A stretch of 64,000 nucleotides of DNA. Source: DASQEH01 sp038239485 (GTDB lineage Bacteria > Actinomycetota > Actinomycetes > Propionibacteriales > Nocardioidaceae). Position 1 is the first letter of the stretch. Every line of letters begins with the position of its first letter. The position numbers were made by a program, and so were the translations under genes. The DNA lies in assembly GCA_038239485.1 (NCBI GenBank), contig JBBSET010000006.1:1-64000 (forward strand). The letters are read 5' to 3'. Positions 55,894-64,000 of the stretch are shown one piece after another. The notes below the pieces were generated by a model, which saw only the letters and a list, made by a program, of their open reading frames with translations, did not search any database and was not told where the DNA came from.

Positions 55894-56613
55894 GCACCTG
55901 ACACTCTCGCCCGTCCGGGTCGGTCACCGTGACCATCTCGCCGAAGTCCTTGCGCTGGACGGTGGCGTCCGAATAGCCCCCGGCGACCAGCCGGGCAGCC
56001 ACGTCGTCGAGCGCCTCGGTGGTGGCGAACGTCAGCTGGACGGCAGCACGCCCCGCGACGATCGGAAGCTCCTGGGGGTAGGCGCGGTGCAGCCCGACGT
56101 AGCCGTGGTCGCCCCCACCCGCTGCATACATCTGGAAGAAGCCGTTGCCGCCGTCGACACGCGTCAGGCCGAGCGCCTCCAGCCATCCGCTCGCGGGGCC
56201 GTCCGGTTCGGTGAACCGGACCGGCACCACCCTGAGGCTCGCGGCCGGCGAGTCGGCCTGGACGACCCGGTAGCCATAGAGATCGTCGCTACGACCATCG
56301 ATGGACACGGTGTCACCGAGTGGGTCGATGGACGTCAGCACCTGGCCGTACGCCTCGTCGTACACCGCCACGTCGGCGACTCCGGCGTCGACGAGCTGCC
56401 GGGCGAGTCCCCTGAGATCGTCGACCTCGAAGCTCAGACTGGTCTCGGCCGCCACGTGGCCCTGATCTGACGTGGCGGCGTCGTGCAGCGCCAGCATTCC
56501 ACCGCCGGCGACCATCTCGACATCCTCGGACGGAGCCCGAGGACCTCGAGAAAGCGCTGCATCTCCTCGATGCTGTCGGTGAACCGCACTGGGCGGACCG
56601 CGATCGCGGTCAT
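55871..56613 (-). CDS. VOC-superfamily protein (frame broken near 56528)
   Basis: Two tandem vicinal-oxygen-chelate (glyoxalase/bleomycin-resistance) modules. From the ATG at 56613 the frame reads MTAIAVRPVRFTDSIEEMQR and FLEVLGLRP, then one missing base near 56528 moves it to EDVEMVAGGGMLALHDAATS and onward to 55871; restored length 247 residues. The second module is VVPVRFTEPDGPASGWLEAL to VTVTDPDGRECQVH. ATG overlaps the RHH stop (ATGA). The break is of the missing-base type seen elsewhere, so the gene may be intact in the organism. Confidence 0.75.
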
Positions 56614-56777
56614 CGCTTCGCCTCTCCGTGGCTGGTCAAGTACTCCTGCAGGGCCCGCTCGACGAGAGCGGAGAGGCTTGCGCCCTCGTCGATGGCCTGA
56701 TGCTTGGTCCGCCTGATCAGGTCAGGTGGAAGGTACACGTTGAACTGCGCCTTCTCGGGCTGCCCCTTCCAGATCAC
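56610..56777 (-). CDS. Ribbon-helix-helix (CopG-like) regulatory protein, 55 aa
   Basis: A short protein read as VIWKGQPEKAQFNVYLPPDL followed by IRRTKHQAIDEGASLSALVE and RALQEYLTSHGEAKR. The AQFNVYLP strand followed by two helices is the RHH DNA-binding fold used by antitoxins and CopG repressors. GTG at 56777, with TATGAT 17-22 nt before it, suggesting a leaderless or near-leaderless transcript. Its stop overlaps the VOC start by 4 bp. No toxin is adjacent, so it is probably a repressor of the RHH-VOC-MFS operon. Confidence 0.75.
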   Translation of the reverse strand: MIWKGQPEKAQFNVYLPPDLIRRTKHQAIDEGASLSALVERALQEYLTSHGEAKR

Positions 56778-56783
56778 ACTAGA

Positions 56784-56793
56784 ATGCTAGCAT
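56784..56793. promoter_or_regulatory. Palindromic operator candidate for the RHH operon
   Basis: ATGCTAGCAT is a 10-bp perfect palindrome 7 bp before the RHH GTG, next to a TATGAT that may be the -10 on the minus strand. RHH proteins usually autoregulate through short palindromes overlapping their promoter. Confidence 0.5.
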
Positions 56794-56853
56794 CATAGCC
56801 ACCACCCGGCAATGCCGAGAAGCCAGGACTCTGACGCCTCTGCGGGCGCGCGA

Positions 56854-58029
56854 TCAGGAGACGGAGACGACCGGGCTTCCAGCAGGTCGAGTGAGGCCGT
56901 CGTCGCCGACCGGCTCGCCCATCTGGTCGGCCAACCTCATCGCCTCCTCGATCAGCGTCTCGACGATCATCGCCTCGGGGACGGTCTTGATCACCTCACC
57001 GCGGACGAAGATCTGACCCTTGCCGTTGCCGGACGCGACGCCGAGGTCGGCCTCGCGAGCCTCGCCGGGGCCGTTGACCACGCACCCCATCACGGCGACG
57101 CGCAGTGGTACCTCCATCCCCTCCAGACCAGCGGTGACCTCGTCCGCCAGCTTGTAGACATCGACCTGCGCCCGTCCGCACGAGGGGCAGGAGACGATCT
57201 CGAGCCGGCGTGCGCGCAGGTTGAGGGACTCCAGGATCTGCAGTCCGACCTTGACCTCCTCGACCGGAGGGGCCGACAAAGAGACGCGGATCGTGTCGCC
57301 GATCCCCTGCGACAGCAGCGCCCCGAAGGCGACCGAGGACTTGATCGTGCCCTGGAAGGCCGGTCCCGCCTCGGTCACGCCCAGATGCAAGGGCCAGTCG
57401 CCGGCTTCGGACAGCAGCTCGTAGGCCTTGACCATGACGACCGGGTCGTTGTGCTTGACCGAGATCTTGAAGTCGTGGAAGTCATGCTCCTCGAAGAGCG
57501 AGGCCTCCCACACGGCGGACTCGACCAGCGCCTCCGGGGTGGCCCTGCCGTACTTGGCCAGCAGCCTCGGGTCGAGCGAGCCGGCGTTGACACCGATCCG
57601 GATCGAGGTGCCCCGGTCCTTGGCCGCGAGGGCGATCTGCTTGACCTGGTCGTCGAACTTGCGGATGTTGCCGGGGTTGACCCGGACGGCCGCGCACCCG
57701 GCGTCGATGGCCGCGAAGACGTACTTCGGCTGGAAGTGGATGTCAGCGATCACCGGGATCTGCGAGTGCGAGGCGATCTGCGGCAGGGCGTCGGCGTCGT
57801 CCTGGCTCGGGCAGGCCACGCGCACGATGTCGCAGCCCGATGCTGTCAGCTCGGCGATCTGCTGCAGCGTGGTGTTGACGTCGGACGTGAGCGTCGTGGT
57901 CATCGACTGCACCGACACCGGCGCATCGCCGCCGACGAGCACCTTGCCGACCTTGATCTGCCGGGTCTTGCGACGCGGAGAGAGCACCGGGGGCGGCGCC
58001 GTCGGCATCCCCAGGTTGATCGTGGTCAT
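56854..58029 (-). CDS. ispG: 4-hydroxy-3-methylbut-2-enyl-diphosphate synthase
   Basis: Iron-sulfur enzyme of the MEP isoprenoid pathway. The 391-residue protein shows RKTRQIKVGKVLVGGDAPVS, VQSMTTTLTSDVNTTLQQI, NPGNI, and the [4Fe-4S] ligands in VSCPSCGRAQVD and GCVVNGPGEAREADLGVASG. ATG 58029 with GAGGAG upstream. Sits 9 bp after rseP, as in mycobacteria (rip1-gcpE). The usual upstream dxr is not here. Confidence 0.96.
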   Translation of the reverse strand: MTTINLGMPTAPPPVLSPRRKTRQIKVGKVLVGGDAPVSVQSMTTTLTSDVNTTLQQIAELTASGCDIVRVACPSQDDADALPQIASHSQIPVIADIHFQPKYVFAAIDAGCAAVRVNPGNIRKFDDQVKQIALAAKDRGTSIRIGVNAGSLDPRLLAKYGRATPEALVESAVWEASLFEEHDFHDFKISVKHNDPVVMVKAYELLSEAGDWPLHLGVTEAGPAFQGTIKSSVAFGALLSQGIGDTIRVSLSAPPVEEVKVGLQILESLNLRARRLEIVSCPSCGRAQVDVYKLADEVTAGLEGMEVPLRVAVMGCVVNGPGEAREADLGVASGNGKGQIFVRGEVIKTVPEAMIVETLIEEAMRLADQMGEPVGDDGLTRPAGSPVVSVS

Positions 58030-58038
58030 GGTGGCTCC

Positions 58039-59361
58039 TCAGCCGCTCAGGGTGATGGGGTTGACGATATCGGCCCAGACGAGCAGCACGCCCATCACGA
58101 TCAGCACACTGGCTGCCGCGTAGGCGATAGGCAGCAGTTGAGCGACGTCGGCGAAACCTGGGTCCGGTCGGCCCCGGACCCGAGCCAAGCCGCGGCGCAG
58201 TGCCTCGTACAGCGCGCCGGCGATATGGCCGCCGTCGAGCGGCAGCAGGGGGATGAAGTTGAAGAGCGCCACGAAGAGGTTCACGACCCCGAGCAGCGTC
58301 AGCAGCGTCGCCCAACGGTCGGCCACGCTGATCTGAGTGTCGGAGGCGACTTCGCCGGCGACCCGGCTCGCTCCGACGACGCTTATCGGGCTCTGCGGGT
58401 CACGCTTCTGGACCCCGAGGGCGGCTTTGACCACGCCGACCATCCGCTGCGGCATCTGGATCAGGGCCTGGCCGGTGCCCTTGGTGTAGTCCCACATCGT
58501 CGAGGCGACGTATGCGGCGTCCTGACGCTGTCTGGTCTCCTCCGGGGTGACGCCCAGAAAGCCGACATCGACGTACAGCGAGCCGGTCGCCGTCAGGCTG
58601 GGGCGCTGCGACACCGCCGTGTTGGTGGTCAACGTGATGTCCTTGCCACCGCGGTTCACCACGATGCTGGCCGGGCCTGAACGGTTGGTGCGGATGGCTG
58701 CCGCGAACTGGTCCCAGCTCGTCATTCGCACACCGTTGAACGAGACGATCTTGTCGCCCGCACGGAACCCCGCCTTCAGCGCCGGTGAGACGGGGTCGGC
58801 GTTCGGGTTGGGGGCAACCACGCAGGGGCGGTTGCCGTCGCTGGCCGGGATGACGCAGTCGGAGATGGCGCTCACCGTCAGCGTCGGGGTATTGACGCCG
58901 ATACCCATGAAGACGCCACCGAGGAGCAGCACTGCCAACGCGACGTTGGTCAGCGGCCCACCCGCCATCACGATGATCTTCTTCCACCAGGCCTGTCGAT
59001 AGAACAACCGCGGCTCGTCTGCCGGCGTCACGTTCTGGTACTCCAGCGCCCGCGCATCGGCGATCAGCCGCCCGAAGAAGCCGTTGCGGATCCCCCGGAC
59101 CTCGCCGTCGGCACCGCGCCGCTCCGGTGGAAGCATCCCCACCATCCGGATGAAGCCGCCGAGCGGGAACGCCTTGATGCCGTACTCGGTGTCTCCACGC
59201 TTGACCGACCAGAGCGTCTTGCCGAACCCGACGAAGTACTGCGTGACCTTGATGCCGAACAGCTTGGCAGGCACCATGTGCCCGACCTCGTGCAGACCGA
59301 TCGAGACGAGAACGCCGAGCAGGAACAAGATGACCCCGAGGGCATAGACCAGGCTGGTCAT
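58039..59361 (-). CDS. Site-2 intramembrane zinc protease (RseP/Rip1 family, M50)
   Basis: Cleaves membrane-bound anti-sigma factors or similar substrates. The 440-residue protein has TM1 with SIGLHEVGHMVPAKLFG (HExxH), a PDZ domain (SPALKAGFRAGDKIVSFNGVR), and the LDG site NFIPLLPLDGGHIAGALYEA in a later helix. The order rseP-ispG fits. ATG 59361. The M. tuberculosis orthologue Rip1 controls several sigma-factor circuits; substrate in this organism is unknown. Confidence 0.94.
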   Translation of the reverse strand: MTSLVYALGVILFLLGVLVSIGLHEVGHMVPAKLFGIKVTQYFVGFGKTLWSVKRGDTEYGIKAFPLGGFIRMVGMLPPERRGADGEVRGIRNGFFGRLIADARALEYQNVTPADEPRLFYRQAWWKKIIVMAGGPLTNVALAVLLLGGVFMGIGVNTPTLTVSAISDCVIPASDGNRPCVVAPNPNADPVSPALKAGFRAGDKIVSFNGVRMTSWDQFAAAIRTNRSGPASIVVNRGGKDITLTTNTAVSQRPSLTATGSLYVDVGFLGVTPEETRQRQDAAYVASTMWDYTKGTGQALIQMPQRMVGVVKAALGVQKRDPQSPISVVGASRVAGEVASDTQISVADRWATLLTLLGVVNLFVALFNFIPLLPLDGGHIAGALYEALRRGLARVRGRPDPGFADVAQLLPIAYAAASVLIVMGVLLVWADIVNPITLSG

Positions 59362-59570
59362 CGGTGCGTCGGTCCTCCTGCCAGGGGTGGTGGGACGGAG
59401 CGTCGCCCCACGCGGTCGCGGTGCCAGCGGTCAGCGCCGGTGACGCCTCCACGCTGAGGTCGCCCTTGATAGAGGGTACGTCGCCGTCCACCGGCACCGC
59501 AGCGATCGGGTCAACTCCAAGAACCTGATCCCTCGGCCGAAGATTTGTGACCCTTCGGCAGAGGGTGGGG

Positions 59571-61013
59571 CTACAGGTCGAGGCCGGTGAGGACCATCAC
59601 GCGGTCGTAGGTGTAGTCCTGCATCGCGTACCTGACTCCCTCGCGGCCGACGCCGGAGTCCTTGACGCCGCCGTACGGCATCTGGTCGGCCCGGTAGCTC
59701 GGTACGTCCCCGACGATCACGCCGCCGACCTCGAGCTCGCGGTGTGCCCGGAAGGCAGTCTGCAGGTTGTGGGTGAAGACGCCTGCCTGCAGGCCGTAGG
59801 ACGACGCGTTGACCTTCGCGAAGGCGTCGGCGTCGGCCGGGACGGACTCGAGGGTCAGCACGGGCCCGAACACCTCCTGACACGACACCTTGTCGTCGGC
59901 AGCGACCCCTTCGAGCACTGTCGGCTCGACCGTCGTACCCTGCCGGCCGCCACCGGTCAGGACAGTGGCACCGCCCTGGACGGCCTCGTCGACCCAGCTC
60001 ACGATCCGCTCCGCGGCCTCCTCGTTGATCACTGGGCCGACCCGCGTCGCGTCGTCGAAAGGGTCGCCGACGGCGAGCGCCTCGACAGCCGCGACCACCC
60101 GGGACCTGAAGGCGTCGTAGACGCCTTCGTGCACGAACGCCCGCTGGACGCCGACGCAGGACTGCCCGGCCTGGTAGTTCGAGAAGGTGGCCGTCCGATC
60201 CGCCGCCCAGTCCAGGTCGTCGTCGCTGCTCCAGTCGCTGCAGACGACCGCAGCACCGTTGCCGCCGAGCTCGAGCGTGACGTGCTTGTGCGGAGCCGCC
60301 TTCTGGATCTGCCAGCCCACCGGCCCGGAGCCGGTGAAGGACACCACCGGCAGCCGTTCGTCGGCGACCAGCGACGTCGCCTGCTCGTTGGGCACGTTGA
60401 GCACGCTGAGCATCCCTGCGGGCAGGTCGGTCTCGGCGACGAGCTCGGCGAGGACGAGCGCAGAGAGTGGTGTCTTCGGTGCCGGCTTCAGCACGATCGG
60501 GCTGCCGACAGCGAGCGCCGGGGCGACTTTGTGCGCTACCAGGTTGAGCGGGAAGTTGAAGGGCGAGATCGCGAGCACGGGTCCCCTGGGCACCCGCCTG
60601 ATGTGGGCCACCCGGCCCTCGGCGGCCTTGTCGGTGTCGAGCCGCATCGACTCGCCCGACCAACGCCTGGCCTCCTCCGATGCGAGCCGGAACACCGACA
60701 CCGCGCGGGCAACCTCTCCTCGGGCCCAGAAGATGGGCTTGCCGTTCTCCGAGGTGATCAGCCGCGCGAGCTCCTCGGCGCGATCGCTGATCCGGCGGCT
60801 GATCGCCAGGAGGGCGTCGGCGCGGACGTAGATGGGCAGCGCCGCCGCCTCGTGTCGCAGGTCGTGGGCGGCCTGGACCGCCTCCTCGACCTGCTCGGGG
60901 GTGGCCCAGGTGGTCACGGCGACCGGTTTCCCGGTGTACGGATTCAGGATCTCGAAGCTATCGGTCCCGTCGACCCACTTGCCCGCCACATGCATGGGAT
61001 ATGTCCGCGTCAT
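59571..61013 (-). CDS. NAD(P)-dependent aldehyde dehydrogenase
   Basis: 480-residue enzyme of the ALDH superfamily. Cofactor and active-site motifs: SPFNFPLNLVAHKVAPALA, FTGSGPVGWQIQ, catalytic Glu in LELGGNGAAVV, catalytic Cys in GQSCVGVQRAFV, and EVFGPVLTL. ATG 61013 gives MTRTYPMHVAGKWVDGTDSF. Divergent from a GABA-type aminotransferase across 117 bp, which suggests oxidation of the semialdehyde product (for example succinate semialdehyde), but the YQAGQSCVG-type active site also occurs in lactaldehyde/glyceraldehyde-3-phosphate enzymes. Confidence 0.9.
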   Translation of the reverse strand: MTRTYPMHVAGKWVDGTDSFEILNPYTGKPVAVTTWATPEQVEEAVQAAHDLRHEAAALPIYVRADALLAISRRISDRAEELARLITSENGKPIFWARGEVARAVSVFRLASEEARRWSGESMRLDTDKAAEGRVAHIRRVPRGPVLAISPFNFPLNLVAHKVAPALAVGSPIVLKPAPKTPLSALVLAELVAETDLPAGMLSVLNVPNEQATSLVADERLPVVSFTGSGPVGWQIQKAAPHKHVTLELGGNGAAVVCSDWSSDDDLDWAADRTATFSNYQAGQSCVGVQRAFVHEGVYDAFRSRVVAAVEALAVGDPFDDATRVGPVINEEAAERIVSWVDEAVQGGATVLTGGGRQGTTVEPTVLEGVAADDKVSCQEVFGPVLTLESVPADADAFAKVNASSYGLQAGVFTHNLQTAFRAHRELEVGGVIVGDVPSYRADQMPYGGVKDSGVGREGVRYAMQDYTYDRVMVLTGLDL

Positions 61014-61130
61014 GCCTCAGACGCTAGCGCCTGGCGCACACCACCTCGAGACCGGCGGCCGGACGGCCCAGCGCCCACCACGGGCATCCCCGTCTGGCGG
61101 GATGTCGCCGGATCGGCATACGGTGGCTGC

Positions 61131-62480
61131 ATGACTGACACAACGACCGGTGGACCGGATCTCCCGCAGGAACGACGGCTGATCACGCAGATCCCGGGGC
61201 CGAGGTCGAAGGCTCTGCACGAGCGCAAGTCGCGGTCGGTATCGGACGGTATCGGAGTGACGCTCCCGGTCTACGTCGCTGCGGCAGGCGGCGGCGTCAT
61301 CGTCGACGTGGACGGCAACTCGCTCATCGACATGGCCGCGGGCATCGCCGTGGCCAGCGTCGGCAACGCCGCACCTCACGTGGTCGAGCGCGTCAGCCGG
61401 CAGGTGCAGCGATTCACACACACCTGCTTCATGGTTGCGCCATACCAGCTGTACATCGAGGTCTGCGAGCTGCTCGCCGAAGTGACTCCCGGAGATCACC
61501 ACAAGAAGTCGCTGCTGCTGAACTCAGGCGCCGAGGCGGTCGAGAACGCCGTGAAGATCGCGCGCACCCACACCGGCCGCGATGCCGTGGTGACCTTCGA
61601 CCACGCCTACCACGGCCGTACCAACCTGACGATGGCGATGACCTCGAAGAATGTGCCGTACAAGAACGGGTTCGGCCCGTTCGCCGGCGAGGTGTACCGC
61701 GCTCCGATGTCGTACCCGTTCCGCGAGCCGGTCCCGATCTCGGGGCGCGAGGCGGCGGACCGGGCAATCTCGATCATCGACAAGCAGGTCGGTGCCGCCA
61801 ACACCGCGTGCCTGGTGCTGGAGCCGATCCAGGGCGAGGGCGGCTTCGTCGTCCCGGCGGGCGGCTTCCTGCCGCGGCTGGCCCAGTGGTGCACCGACAA
61901 CGGTGTCGTGTTCGTCGCCGACGAGATCCAGACCGGCTTCTGCCGCACCGGCGACTGGTTCGCCAGCGAGCACGAGGGCGTGGTGCCCGACCTGATCACC
62001 ACGGCCAAGGGCATCGCCGGTGGCCTGCCGCTCGCCGCGGTGACGGGCCGCGCCGAGATCATGGACGCGGTGAAGGCCGGCGGGCTCGGCGGCACCTACG
62101 GCGGCAACCCGGTGGCATGTGCGAGCGCGCTGGGCGCGATCCAGACGATGAAAGAGCTCGATCTCCCCGCCAGGGCACGTCACATCGGCAGCATCTTGAC
62201 GCCGCGGCTCAAGGAGCTGGCGAGTCGATACCCGATCATCGGCGAGGTACGCGGCCGCGGCGCGATGGTCGCTGTCGAGCTCATCGAGCCCGGTACGCGC
62301 AAGCCCGATGCGGCGTCGACGGCCAAGGTCAACGCGGCCTGCCACGCCGAGGGCGTGATCACCTTGACCTGCGGGACGTTCGGGAACGTCTTCCGGTTCC
62401 TGCCCCCGCTCGTGATCGGCGACGACCTCCTCGACGAGGCGATGACGGTCTTCGAGAAGGCACTGGCCGACGTCTGCTGA
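61131..62480 (+). CDS. gabT: 4-aminobutyrate-type class III aminotransferase
   Basis: PLP-dependent transaminase, 449 residues. Motifs: LNSGAEAVENAVKIARTHTG, FDHAYHGRTNLTMAMTSK, EPIQGEGGFVVPAGGFL, FVADEIQTGFCRTGDWFA, and the PLP Lys in TTAKGIAGGLPLAAVTGRAE. ATG 61131 starts MTDTTTGGPDLPQERR, typical of actinobacterial GabT. It probably converts 4-aminobutyrate to succinate semialdehyde; ornithine or other amine substrates cannot be excluded. Followed by a GNAT gene 10 bp later. Confidence 0.9.
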   Translation: MTDTTTGGPDLPQERRLITQIPGPRSKALHERKSRSVSDGIGVTLPVYVAAAGGGVIVDVDGNSLIDMAAGIAVASVGNAAPHVVERVSRQVQRFTHTCFMVAPYQLYIEVCELLAEVTPGDHHKKSLLLNSGAEAVENAVKIARTHTGRDAVVTFDHAYHGRTNLTMAMTSKNVPYKNGFGPFAGEVYRAPMSYPFREPVPISGREAADRAISIIDKQVGAANTACLVLEPIQGEGGFVVPAGGFLPRLAQWCTDNGVVFVADEIQTGFCRTGDWFASEHEGVVPDLITTAKGIAGGLPLAAVTGRAEIMDAVKAGGLGGTYGGNPVACASALGAIQTMKELDLPARARHIGSILTPRLKELASRYPIIGEVRGRGAMVAVELIEPGTRKPDAASTAKVNAACHAEGVITLTCGTFGNVFRFLPPLVIGDDLLDEAMTVFEKALADVC

Positions 62481-62490
62481 GCCGGTCGCC

Positions 62491-63360
62491 ATGACGAAGG
62501 CGAGGGAGCAGTCGGCCCGCGAGCAGGCGGCCAGGGCAGCAGATCGGTCGGGTGTCACGATCCGGACCCTGAGCGGGCTTGCCGAGCTCGAGCGGCTGGT
62601 CGACCTCCTCGTCGACATCTGGGCCGGAGACGCGATCCCTCCGATCAGCCTCGAGCATCTGCGGGCACTGACCCACAGCGGGAACTACGCCAGCGGCGTC
62701 TACGCCGACGAGAGTCTGGTCGGCGGCAGCGTGGCGTTCTTCGGCCCCCCCGCACAGCGCACGCTGCACTCCGACATCGCCGGGATACGCCGAGACGCCC
62801 GGGACCGCCAGGTCGGGTTCGCGCTCAAGCTGCACCAGCGGGCCTGGGCTCTCGGCCAGGGCATCGAGACCGTGACCTGGACCTTCGACCCGCTGATGAG
62901 CCGCAATGCCTATCTCAACCTCGGCAAGCTCCGAGCTCGCGGTGTCGCCTACCGCGAGGACTTCTACGGGGCCATGGCCGACGGGATCAACCAGGGTCAG
63001 GGCAGCGACCGCCTGCTCGTGGCCTGGCGCATCGCGTCGGACGACGTCGCCACCGCCTGCGACGGTGCGTCGCTCGTCGTCGCGGCGGCTGACCTGAGCG
63101 CGCCGCTCCTGCTCGCCGAGGTCGCCGGCTGCCCGGTGGAGGGCCATGTCGGGCGCGGGGCCGCCACTGTCCGCGTCGCCATCCCCGCGGATATCGACGC
63201 CGTCCGCCGCGCCCGGCCCGACGTTGCTCTGACCTGGCGGCTCGCGGTCCGCACGACCATGGGCGCGGAGCTGGCGGCCGGCGGCCGAGTCACCGGGTTC
63301 GACCGCCGCACGGGCTATGTCATCAATCGATCGGAGCGGCATGCGGATCACGCGGGTTGA
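62491..63360 (+). CDS. GNAT-family acyltransferase (COG3375-like) beside MenC-like gene
   Basis: 289-residue protein: GVTIRTLSGLAELERLVDLL, LVDIWAGDAIPPISLEHLRA, LVGGSVAFFGPPAQRTLHSD, DRQVGFALKLHQRAWALGQG (acyl-CoA loop), and VTWTFDPLMSRNAYLNLGKL with YREDFYGAMADGINQG. The family regularly sits beside a MenC/N-succinylamino-acid racemase gene, and one such GNAT in Geobacillus is a succinyl-CoA:amino-acid N-succinyltransferase. ATG 62491 lies 10 bp after gabT; the next gene overlaps it by 20 bp. Substrate inferred only. Confidence 0.8.
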   Translation: MTKAREQSAREQAARAADRSGVTIRTLSGLAELERLVDLLVDIWAGDAIPPISLEHLRALTHSGNYASGVYADESLVGGSVAFFGPPAQRTLHSDIAGIRRDARDRQVGFALKLHQRAWALGQGIETVTWTFDPLMSRNAYLNLGKLRARGVAYREDFYGAMADGINQGQGSDRLLVAWRIASDDVATACDGASLVVAAADLSAPLLLAEVAGCPVEGHVGRGAATVRVAIPADIDAVRRARPDVALTWRLAVRTTMGAELAAGGRVTGFDRRTGYVINRSERHADHAG

Positions 63361-64000
63361 GCTCAGGACCATCGCGCTCCCGCTGGTAGCCCCATTCCAG
63401 ACCTCGCTGGGCACCGAGTACGACAAGCAGGCCCTGCTGGTGCATGTCGTCACCGACGACACCTACGGGTGGGGTGAGTGCGTGGCCTCCCCCGAGCCGG
63501 TGTACTCGTCGGAGTATCTGGCCGGTGCTCGCGACGTGATCACCTCGTTCCTGCTGCCCGCGCTGTTCGCCGCGCCCGATGTCCGAGCGGTCGACGTGGC
63601 CCGACTGCTCGGCCACATCAGTGGGCACCGGATGGCCAAAGCCGCCTTGGAGATGGCCGTCCTCGATGCCGAGCTGCGTCAGAGCGGAGTCTCGCTTGCC
63701 CGTCACCTCGGCGGTGTGGTCGATCGGGTGCCGTCGGGAGTGTCGGTAGGGATCATGGACAGCTTGCCCGAGCTGCTGGACGCGGTCGGCGGCTACCTCG
63801 ACCAGGGGTACGTCCGGGTCAAGCTCAAGATCGAGCCCGGCTGGGACGTCGACGTGGTCGACGCCGTGCGCGAACGGTTCGGCGACATCGCGCTCCAGGT
63901 CGACGCCAACGCTGCCTACACCCTGGCCGATGCCCATCAGCTGGCCAAGCTGGACCGGTACGACCTGCTCCTGGTCGAGCAGCCCCTTGCCGCCGACGAC
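63341..64000 (+). CDS. MenC/N-succinylamino-acid racemase-like enolase-superfamily enzyme (partial)
   Basis: The first 220 residues are in the window. Start MRITRVELRTIALPLVAPFQ. The N-terminal capping domain (TYGWGECVASPEPVYSSEYL) is followed by the barrel with HRMAKAALEMAVLDAELRQ, VKLKIEPGWDVDVV (the catalytic KxK as KLK), and DANAAYTLADAHQLAKLD with the first metal Asp, then LLVEQPLAADD with the second metal Glu. Either o-succinylbenzoate synthase (menaquinone) or N-succinylamino-acid racemase. The adjacent GNAT favours racemase, the neighbouring transaminase and ALDH an amino-acid catabolic role. ATG 63341. Confidence 0.8.
   Translation, partial: MRITRVELRTIALPLVAPFQTSLGTEYDKQALLVHVVTDDTYGWGECVASPEPVYSSEYLAGARDVITSFLLPALFAAPDVRAVDVARLLGHISGHRMAKAALEMAVLDAELRQSGVSLARHLGGVVDRVPSGVSVGIMDSLPELLDAVGGYLDQGYVRVKLKIEPGWDVDVVDAVRERFGDIALQVDANAAYTLADAHQLAKLDRYDLLLVEQPLAADD

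Noticed and set aside
59547..61130. Long N-terminal extension of the gabT frame opposite the aldehyde dehydrogenase
   Set aside because: The extension is antisense to a clear ALDH; the true start is the ATG at 61131.

Overview
The window is high-GC chromosomal DNA of an actinomycete (class Actinomycetes). Evidence is the codon bias, frequent GTG starts, and a conserved core block (rimP-nusA-ylxR-infB-rbfA-truB, ribF, rpsO-pnp-M16 peptidase-dapB, proS, ispG-rseP) in an order much like that known from mycobacteria and other actinomycetes. The genus cannot be fixed by reading alone. No rRNA, tRNA or CRISPR array was recognised.

Layout. 1-1200: the end of an integrated mobile element, whose large serine recombinase abuts a tadA/cpaF secretion-ATPase gene that loses its homology at the junction. 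2.1-28.6 kb: accessory metabolism and signalling. This holds two MFS exporters/transporters, an MDR oxidoreductase, a GH15 glucoamylase/trehalase-like enzyme, type III glutamine synthetase facing an Ala-rich helical protein, a secreted NlpC/P60-like protein facing a membrane GGDEF-EAL protein, formamidase, a luciferase-like monooxygenase, a GH32 sucrase/fructanase, an Erm-like rRNA methylase, a three-gene redox/two-component operon (UBP zinc finger, receiver-flavoprotein fusion, cNMP-binding histidine kinase), and azlCD. 28.6-34.7 kb (minus): dapB, M16 peptidase, pnp, rpsO, ribF. 34.8-40.9 kb: a complete fructose PTS set (ptsI divergent from deoR-type regulator-fruK-fruA-ptsH) inserted between ribF and truB, closed by a strong bidirectional terminator. 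41-47.6 kb (minus): truB, rbfA, infB, ylxR, nusA, rimP. 47.8-53.6 kb: a ferritin-like pair, a QueA-like/SDR pair, HAD hydrolase, proS and a decayed capA gene. 53.7-59.4 kb: DUF4081 GNAT, MFS, VOC and RHH genes, ispG, rseP. 59.6-64 kb: aldehyde dehydrogenase facing GABA-type aminotransferase, GNAT, and a MenC/N-succinylamino-acid racemase-like gene cut by the window end.

How genes cooperate. The fructose block supplies EI, HPr, EIIABC and 1-phosphofructokinase, and with the GH32 enzyme elsewhere in the window it would permit sucrose/fructan to fructose-1,6-bisphosphate flux. The 21.2-24.6 kb operon looks like a self-contained signalling device coupling a cyclic-nucleotide or ligand sensor kinase to a receiver-bearing NADPH flavoprotein.

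Caveat. At least five places show reading frames broken by what looks like one missing G or C (near 8135, 18960, 53294, 53507 and 56528). The uniform direction suggests base-deletion errors in the assembly as much as true pseudogenes, so the affected genes are annotated across the break.
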